The position numbers were made by a program, and so were the translations under genes. This document shows positions 28,910 through 34,729 of a stretch of 34,729 nucleotides of DNA, piece after piece (the stretch's first letter is position 1; each line of letters opens with the position of its first letter). Location of the stretch: NCBI GenBank assembly GCA_030626475.1, contig DAOUOW010000007.1, positions 1 to 34,729 of the forward strand, in the 5' to 3' direction. The notes beneath the pieces were generated by a model, which searched no databases, had not been told where the DNA came from, and worked only from the letters and a program-made list of their open reading frames with translations. This DNA is from Chloroflexota bacterium (GTDB lineage: Bacteria > Chloroflexota > Dehalococcoidia > E44-bin15).

Positions 28910-30130
28910 TCACACTTCCTTTTCCCCAAGATCTAAGAGGTGCCCCATCTTCTTTTGCTTGGTCTCCAGGTAGTGAATGTTGGTTGGGTGGGGGGTAGTG
29001 ATGAGGGGCAATGTCTCCACCACACTGAGCCCGTAGCCCTCAAGGCCAACCACCTTTTTCGGATTGTTGGTCAGCAAGCGAATTTCCTTGAGGCCGAGGT
29101 CGGCCAGTATCTGGGCCCCGATGCCGTAGTCGCGAAGGTCGGCGGGGAAGCCCAACGATTCATTGGCTTCTACGGTGTCCAGTCCCTGATCCTGGAGGGC
29201 ATAGGCACGGAGCTTGTTGTGGAACCCAATCCCCCTGCCTTCCTGCCTCATATAGAGGAAAACGCCCCTGCCCTCGCTGGCGATGGCCTGCATGGCAAGG
29301 GCGATCTGCTCACCGCAATCGCAGCGCTGACTGCCGAAGATGTCTCCAGTGAGACACTCGCTATGCACCCGCACCAGCACCGGCTCCTCCCCTGATATAT
29401 CCCCTATCACCAGAGCCACGTGCTCATCGGGGTCGATGGTGCTCCTATAGGCAATGGCAACAAATTCTCCATACCTCGTGGGCAGATTTGCCTCAGCCAT
29501 GCGCTGCACCAGCTTTTCATGGCGCCTCCTGTAGGCGATGAGGTCGGCGACGGTCACTATCTTGATCCCGAATTGCTCCCCCATAGGCTCAAGCTCGGGG
29601 AGGCAAGCCATGGTGCCATCCTCGCTCATGATCTCGCAGATCACCCCTGCAGGATAAAACCCGGCCAGCCTTGCCAAGTCGATGGCAGCCTCGGTATGCC
29701 CCGCCCTCACCAGCACCCCCCCTTCCCTGGCTCGCAGAGGGAAGGTGTGCCCCGGACGAGCCAGGTCTTCAGGCCTGGTGCTGGGATCAAGCACTGCCCT
29801 GATGGTTGCCGCCCGGTCGTGGGCGGAGATGCCGGTAGTCACTTTTTGTTTGGCTTCAATGGAAACGGTGAACGCTGTTCCATGCTTCGAGGTATTATCC
29901 CCAACCATTATCGGGATTCCCAGCTCATCCAGCCTCTGTCCGATGATGGGGAGGCAGATGAGACCCCGAGCGTGTTTAGCCATAAAGTTAATCGCCTGCG
30001 GGGTTACCTTCTCCGCCGCCATGACGAGGTCGCCCTCATTTTCCCGATCCTCGTCGTCGACGATGATCAAGAACTTGCCTGCCCTTATGTCCTCAATCGC
30101 TTCCGGGATCGTTGCCAACCCCATCTCCAA
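28910..30130 (-). CDS. ribBA: Bifunctional 3,4-dihydroxy-2-butanone-4-phosphate synthase / GTP cyclohydrolase II
   Basis: [63 protein letters not shown]. Confidence 0.98.
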   Translation of the reverse strand: MEMGLATIPEAIEDIRAGKFLIIVDDEDRENEGDLVMAAEKVTPQAINFMAKHARGLICLPIIGQRLDELGIPIMVGDNTSKHGTAFTVSIEAKQKVTTGISAHDRAATIRAVLDPSTRPEDLARPGHTFPLRAREGGVLVRAGHTEAAIDLARLAGFYPAGVICEIMSEDGTMACLPELEPMGEQFGIKIVTVADLIAYRRRHEKLVQRMAEANLPTRYGEFVAIAYRSTIDPDEHVALVIGDISGEEPVLVRVHSECLTGDIFGSQRCDCGEQIALAMQAIASEGRGVFLYMRQEGRGIGFHNKLRAYALQDQGLDTVEANESLGFPADLRDYGIGAQILADLGLKEIRLLTNNPKKVVGLEGYGLSVVETLPLITTPHPTNIHYLETKQKKMGHLLDLGEKEV

Positions 30131-30212
30131 ACCTCCTTTTTCGAACTATAGGCTAGGTCTCTGATTATATCCCTTTTGCTTTCGATGACTGCGACAACGA
30201 TTGGTATGCATC

Positions 30213-30842
30213 TTACCGTGTCAGAAAGCCATGCTCAGCCAGGAATTCCTCAGTTATCGCCGAGCCTTTCTCCACTTTGAGTCGCTCCACATATTTGGCA
30301 ATGATATCCACCTCTATATTAACAAAATCCCCCACCCTTTTGCCACCCAGATTGGTATTTTCTAGCGTATAGGCAACCAAAGAGACCTGGAACGAGGTAT
30401 TGTCATGCTCAACCACTGTCAGGCTTACCCCATCGACAGCAATGAATCCTTTTCGAACTATATACCTCATCATCTCTTGAGTTGCGTCAAATCTTAAGAG
30501 AACGGCCTCACCTTCTCGTGTTGCCGAGAGTACCCTCCCCGTGCCATCGACATGACCCTGGACGAAGTGCCCTCCCATGCGACCGCCAACCGTAAGCGGA
30601 CATTCCAGATTCACCCCGTCCCCGGGGCGAAGCATTCCCAGGTTGGTGCGCCGTAATGTCTCGGGCATGACGTCTACAGAGAAGTAACCATCCCCGAGCT
30701 CAGTGATGGTGAGGCAGGCCCCGTTCACAGCGATGCTATCGCCTTTTTTCGTATTTTCAATAACTTTCTTTGCAGATATTGCCAGCTTGCCAGGTTGAGC
30801 TGCCTTAACGGTGCCTACCTCTTCAACGATTCCGGTGAACAT
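30213..30842 (-). CDS. ribE: Riboflavin synthase alpha subunit
   Basis: MFTGIVEEVGTVKA; VNGACLTITEL; GGHFVQGHVDGTGRV; VDGVSLTVVE. Confidence 0.98.
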   Translation of the reverse strand: MFTGIVEEVGTVKAAQPGKLAISAKKVIENTKKGDSIAVNGACLTITELGDGYFSVDVMPETLRRTNLGMLRPGDGVNLECPLTVGGRMGGHFVQGHVDGTGRVLSATREGEAVLLRFDATQEMMRYIVRKGFIAVDGVSLTVVEHDNTSFQVSLVAYTLENTNLGGKRVGDFVNIEVDIIAKYVERLKVEKGSAITEEFLAEHGFLTR

Positions 30843-31550
30843 TTAGCCTCCGTGAAGCTCCTTGCGCTGGACAAAGTTCAGCTTGCCCGGCGGGGTGATT
30901 ACCAGTATATCTATCGCCCCTCCCACGGTGGGAAATCTGGGCTCAAACCTCAAAGTATCAACGGTAGTCCGGATCAGGTGAATGGCGTAGTCGATAGCGT
31001 CCTGTAGGGGCATGGCATCCAATCGGGGCACAAAATCCTTGGAGATCAGCCTTTGAATCACAGAGGTCTCGCCACTGAAGGTCAGACCATACACTACGTT
31101 CCCCTGTGGATTGACATTTCTTCGCGCCGGCGATGTCTCTTTTACCGTGTGGCAGGTATAGATGTAAGGGGCGCTGATATTCTTCTCTACCTGATAACCG
31201 CAAACGTGGAAGCCCACGGGCACGTTGGGAAAGCGACTATTGAAGTAAGAAACCAGTTTCTCCGCCACCTGGGATACATTATCGCCTTTAGCCAGCGCCT
31301 GCTCGGCGAACCTCCTGATGTGGCTGTCAATAGGCTCATTATTGATTATGGCAGCATCAAAGCACGAGATGCCCACCGGCGCAGCATCCAAGGCTATCAC
31401 CTTGTAGCCATAATCCGAAAGCACCACCTGCTGTTCTCTTATTCTGGTTTGGTGCTCTTCCTTTTTCTCTTCCCTGCGGGTAGCAGTCACCCGGCTATCG
31501 CCAGCCATCACGATCCCGCTGGGAACATAAACCGTTACCACCAGTGACAT
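30843..31550 (-). CDS. Proteasome-like Ntn-hydrolase family protein
   Basis: MSLVVTVYVPSGIVMAGDSRVTATRR aligns with HslV/proteasome beta N-termini (xTIVxVxxxxGVVxAGDxRxT); then YKVIALDAAPVGISCFDAAI. Confidence 0.7.
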   Translation of the reverse strand: MSLVVTVYVPSGIVMAGDSRVTATRREEKKEEHQTRIREQQVVLSDYGYKVIALDAAPVGISCFDAAIINNEPIDSHIRRFAEQALAKGDNVSQVAEKLVSYFNSRFPNVPVGFHVCGYQVEKNISAPYIYTCHTVKETSPARRNVNPQGNVVYGLTFSGETSVIQRLISKDFVPRLDAMPLQDAIDYAIHLIRTTVDTLRFEPRFPTVGGAIDILVITPPGKLNFVQRKELHGG

Positions 31551-31552
31551 CT

Positions 31553-32641
31553 TTATCCCCCTACATAACCGCTGATCATGGCATCATCGCCAAAGCGCTC
31601 CACCTTTACCCGGCTCAACCTGAGCGCGTGGGCAATTCTCTCCGCCCCCTCGCCAGCGACAGCCGTCTTCGCCCCCCTGCCCCCGATGATTATGGGGGCG
31701 ATGAAGACAATGACTTTATCCACCAGCCCGTGCTTGAAAAAAGAGGCGAAAAGGGTGCTGCCGCCCTCCACCATAACGCTGATGATCTCCCTTCTCCCCA
31801 GTTCCCTGAGAAGCTGCTCAAGGTCTACCTGCCCCTCCCGGGAGAGAAGCTCCAGCACCTCAGCTCCGACCTCCTGAAATTCCCTCACTTTAGCCTGCGA
31901 CGCAGCCGAGGTTGTGGCCACCAACGTTCTTCCCGGCTCCCCAAATAGCCGCGCTGTAGATGGGGTGCGAGCTTCACTATCAACGATGACCCTGAGCGGC
32001 TGCCTCTCAAAGGGCTGCCCCTCCTCACTCCTTGCCGTAAGCTGGGGGTCATCGGCAAGCACGGTATTGACCCCAACCATGATGGCATCCACCTCGTGGC
32101 GCAGTTGATGAACGCATTTCCTCGACTCCTCGCCACTTATCCATCTCGAATCCCCCGTCCTGGTGGCGATCTTGCCATCCAGGCTGATGGCGAACTTGGC
32201 AGCGACGAAGGGCAAGCTGGTGGTGATGAACTTGATATAGGCTTCATTGAGCTGACGGGCTTCCTCTTCATGCTCGCCGAGGACGGTCTTTATTCCCCCC
32301 CGCTCCAGCTCCTCCTTCCCTCGGCCTGAAACCTCAGAATTGGGGTCCAGGGTGGCGATATGCACCTCAGCGATGCCACTTTCAATAATCGCCTCAGTGC
32401 AAGGAGGGGTGCGCCCGAAGTGGCAGCAGGGCTCAAGGGTGACATACATCGTGGCGCCACGAGCTCCATCCCCCGCCTGCCTCAACGCCTCCACCTCAGC
32501 ATGAGCCGAGCCCAGCGGCTGGGTATAGCCCTCAGCGATGATAGCACCATCCCTGACAATCACCGCCCCCACTGCCGGATTAGGACTGACATCGCCCAAG
32601 GCAAGCCTTGCCAGAGAAAGGGCACGTTCCATAAAGTCCAT
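31553..32641 (-). CDS. ribD: Bifunctional riboflavin deaminase/reductase RibD
   Basis: HAEVEALRQAG, TLEPCCHFGRTPPCTEAII; RibD_C VAAKFAISLDGKIATRTGDSRWISGEESR. Confidence 0.98.
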   Translation of the reverse strand: MDFMERALSLARLALGDVSPNPAVGAVIVRDGAIIAEGYTQPLGSAHAEVEALRQAGDGARGATMYVTLEPCCHFGRTPPCTEAIIESGIAEVHIATLDPNSEVSGRGKEELERGGIKTVLGEHEEEARQLNEAYIKFITTSLPFVAAKFAISLDGKIATRTGDSRWISGEESRKCVHQLRHEVDAIMVGVNTVLADDPQLTARSEEGQPFERQPLRVIVDSEARTPSTARLFGEPGRTLVATTSAASQAKVREFQEVGAEVLELLSREGQVDLEQLLRELGRREIISVMVEGGSTLFASFFKHGLVDKVIVFIAPIIIGGRGAKTAVAGEGAERIAHALRLSRVKVERFGDDAMISGYVGG

Positions 32642-32717
32642 TTTTCGCCCTTTTAGCCCGATGTGGTTCTCAAGATGAAGGTGTTTCCTCCCGTTCCTCA
32701 GGTAGCCGAATCCCTGC

Positions 32718-33491
32718 TTACCGCCAACCCTTCGGCCTGAATTGCGGAAGCTGCGTCAACTGAAAAATCTTCAACTTGTTCGCCTGATTCGGCTCCACCT
32801 CCCGATAGAACCAGTTCTCCACGGTTTTGAGTGTGACATTCAACGCCTCAGCAAAGAGCTTTACACTCCCGTGAAACTCGCCCTTTTTAAGCCATTGCCT
32901 AAGAGCGGCGTTGCTTCTTAGTGCTGCCTTATCAAAATATTGATAATACTTGCTAGGAGTGGGCTCTGTCTCGCCCTGGTATTTGCTTCTAAGAATTCTA
33001 GACCCGTAGGGATTTTCAACAGGAGAAGTCAAACGAATAAATGATATTTGTGCGATCCTCATCCCATAGTATAGTATTATCGGTAAGTTTACTGCATTAC
33101 TCAACTCCATAGTCAAGTGGCCTTGGTAGCCCGGGTCCACCCAACCTGCGGTAGCATGCACCAGGATTCCAAGTCGCCCAAGGGAGCTTTTACCGTCGAG
33201 CCTGCCTGCTATATCATCTGGAAGGGATATCTTCTCATAAACACTGGCAAGAGCGAAACTGCCCGGTTCCAAGACAAAAGGTAGAAGCTCGTCTATCTCC
33301 ACAAGTTTAGTGAGGTCTGGAGAATCAGTCCTGACATCAATGAAAGCGTCGCTGGTATTGGTAAACACTCGAAACTTCTTGCCGAGGCGCAAGTCTACAC
33401 TCGCCGGCTGAACCAGCGTCGGGTCAAAGGGCTCAATCTTTATTCTCCCACGGGCGATTTCCTCTTTGATATCTCTGTCGCTGAGCACCAT
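32718..33491 (-). CDS. dcd: dCTP deaminase (bifunctional DCD/DUT-like) with C-terminal HTH-like extension
   Basis: MVLSDRDIKEEIARGRIKIEPFD...QPASVDLRLGKKFRVF...DGKSSLGRLGILVHATAGWVDPGYQGHLTMELSN...SKYQGETEPTPSKYYQYF, then a 71-aa tail. Confidence 0.93.
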   Translation of the reverse strand: MVLSDRDIKEEIARGRIKIEPFDPTLVQPASVDLRLGKKFRVFTNTSDAFIDVRTDSPDLTKLVEIDELLPFVLEPGSFALASVYEKISLPDDIAGRLDGKSSLGRLGILVHATAGWVDPGYQGHLTMELSNAVNLPIILYYGMRIAQISFIRLTSPVENPYGSRILRSKYQGETEPTPSKYYQYFDKAALRSNAALRQWLKKGEFHGSVKLFAEALNVTLKTVENWFYREVEPNQANKLKIFQLTQLPQFRPKGWR

Positions 33492-33555
33492 GTTGAACCC
33501 CAGGCCGCTTAGTGTAGCAATTCTACCACCTAGCCTGGCAAAGTGCAACAAAGAC

Positions 33556-33583
33556 AAAGGGGGCAGGCAAGCCTACCCCCTTT
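33556..33583. terminator. Strong stem-loop between the SIMPL gene and dcd, likely terminator
   Basis: aaagggggcaggc-aa-gcctacccccttt, one mismatch, T-rich flanks on both strands. Confidence 0.75.
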
Positions 33584-33601
33584 TATCAACCAACCTATCG
33601 C

Positions 33602-34381
33602 CTACTCGATGGCGAAAGCCATCTGGACGGTGAGGGTGATTTCGGTCTCCCCGGGGCTGATAGGAGTGGGCGGAATGCCACCCCCCTCCATCATCGCATA
33701 ATCCCGATAGATAGGGACAAAGCCCCCGCTCTCAGAGATATAGAAGGGGCGGCCGAGATCAACTCCGGCAAGAGAGGCCAGGTGCTGTGCCCGGGCTTGA
33801 GCATCGGCGATAGCCTTAGCCCGCGCCTCGTTGTGATATCGTGACGGGTCGTCCAAGGTGAAGCTCACCCCATGAATTCGGGTGAGGTCTCCTCCGGCCT
33901 CAGCCACTCGGTCAATGATGCTACCCGTAGCCTCCACATCCCTGATCTTGGCGCTCACCATGTTCGTCACCCGGTAGCCAATGAGAACCTCTCGTTCATC
34001 ATCTACCCACCTTCTCACGGGATAGATATTGAACCACTGGGTCTGGATATCCCTTTCAGCCACCCCACTGGCGCGCAGGGCGGCGATAACACGCTCCATA
34101 GCAGTCGCCGCCTCAGCCATCGCCTGCTGCACTGTGAGGGCCTGGGCCTCGACCCCGAGACTGAGGATGGCGACATCGGGAACCACCGTTACCTTCCCCT
34201 GGCCTGTGACCCAGATCCCAGTGAACTGAGAATTGCAATGCCCCTCTGAATTTGGTACACTTTGTAGGGTTGCCTCCGCGGGCGTTGAAGGGGAAGCGCT
34301 TGCAAGCGGCGCAAAAGCCAGTCCCACTGCGCCTAAGAGGGCAACCCCTATCACTAGTGCTAATAGTCGACTTTTTCTCAT
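33602..34381 (-). CDS. SIMPL (DUF541) domain-containing secreted protein
   Basis: Signal peptide; ITVTGQG-like GIWVTGQGKVTVVPDVAILSLGVEAQA...AMERVIAALRASGVAERDIQTQWFNIYPV. Confidence 0.92.
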   Translation of the reverse strand: MRKSRLLALVIGVALLGAVGLAFAPLASASPSTPAEATLQSVPNSEGHCNSQFTGIWVTGQGKVTVVPDVAILSLGVEAQALTVQQAMAEAATAMERVIAALRASGVAERDIQTQWFNIYPVRRWVDDEREVLIGYRVTNMVSAKIRDVEATGSIIDRVAEAGGDLTRIHGVSFTLDDPSRYHNEARAKAIADAQARAQHLASLAGVDLGRPFYISESGGFVPIYRDYAMMEGGGIPPTPISPGETEITLTVQMAFAIE

Positions 34382-34382
34382 G

Positions 34383-34472
34383 TTAGCCTCCCTTCCTGCG
34401 CTTACGCCAGATATAGCCGCCGGTGATGGCGACTAACGATGCTAAACCGATGACCAGTAACCTGTTTCTCAT
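34383..34472 (-). CDS. Small 29-aa single-TM peptide
   Basis: gaggaggtcaaaATG; MRNRLLVIGLASLVAITGGYIWRKRRKGG; stop TAA 34385-34383. Confidence 0.55.
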   Translation of the reverse strand: MRNRLLVIGLASLVAITGGYIWRKRRKGG

Positions 34473-34477
34473 TTTGA
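34399..34477. repeat. Left arm of perfect 79-bp inverted repeat
   Basis: Exact reverse complement of 34651-34729 by base-by-base reading. Confidence 0.97.
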
Positions 34478-34487
34478 CCTCCTCTCT

Positions 34488-34650
34488 CTAGGCCTCGGTC
34501 TCAGTTATGTGAATAGTGAAAATCACCTTTTCGATGAAGCCCTCCTCCCAGCTCCTCTCATAGACCATCGTGATTTCAGTATCACCCTCCGCTAGCGCCC
34601 GAAACTCAAAACTCTCAACACCTCCAGCGCCAATGGCCTCTGAGGAGGGC
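34488..34650 (-). pseudogene. C-terminal fragment of a chagasin-like (inhibitor I42) protein, truncated at the inverted-repeat junction
   Basis: ...SSEAIGAGGVESFEFRALAEGDTEITMVYERSWEEGFIEKVIFTIHITETEA*; in-frame TAA at 34670-34668 inside the repeat arm. Confidence 0.7.
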
Positions 34651-34729
34651 TCAAAATGAGAAACAGGTTACTGGTCATCGGTTTAGCATCGTTAGTCGCC
34701 ATCACCGGCGGCTATATCTGGCGTAAGCG
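34651..34729. repeat. Right arm of perfect 79-bp inverted repeat, ending at the last base of the window
   Basis: tcaaaatgagaaacagg...ctggcgtaagcg equals revcomp of 34399-34477. Confidence 0.97.

Noticed and set aside
29420-30151. 243-aa plus ORF over ribBA
   Set aside because: Antisense to ribBA, no RBS or motif support.
32642-32717. Possible FMN (RFN) riboswitch upstream of ribD
   Set aside because: Only 76 nt available and no RFN core (AGGGGC/GAUUC-type) pattern recognised; an Infernal scan with RF00050 would settle it.
32718-33491. dcd as part of a phage-defence island
   Set aside because: Although dCTP deaminases act in some anti-phage systems, neighbours are housekeeping (rib operon, SIMPL) and no toxin, nuclease or mobile gene accompanies it.

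Overview
The window is a gene-dense bacterial chromosomal segment with almost no non-coding space. Gene content and order look like Chloroflexota/Dehalococcoidia, but that taxonomy is an inference from memory. Housekeeping blocks: tsaD; CIRCE-groES-groEL; a GT4 glycosyltransferase plus glycogen-debranching-type enzyme; an M16 peptidase; an MBL hydrolase; lysA-holB-ricT; a replication cassette rplI-dnaB-DnaD-domain-tandem AAA+ loader; rpsU-yqeY; meaB-B12/radical SAM-FAD oxidoreductase-DUF429; dinB; and a riboflavin operon with dcd at its head. I found no tRNA, rRNA, CRISPR array or transposase. The most unusual items are: (i) a dCTP deaminase (DCD/DUT type) with a C-terminal ~71-aa helix-turn-helix-like extension; (ii) a proteasome-like Ntn-hydrolase gene fitted between ribD and ribE; (iii) a single-chain tandem DnaC/DnaI-type AAA+ protein whose two domains have lost different catalytic residues; (iv) an in-frame chimera of a CNNM (DUF21) protein and the C-terminus of threonine synthase; (v) a perfect 79-bp inverted repeat that ends exactly at the window edge and truncates a chagasin-like (I42) gene; (vi) a duplicated dinB 3' end flanking a lipoprotein gene; (vii) a DUF72 pseudogene with both an in-frame stop and an internal deletion. 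Items iv, v and vii may be real rearrangements or assembly/amplification artefacts, and read mapping is needed to decide. All family calls are from reading translations; no database search was run.
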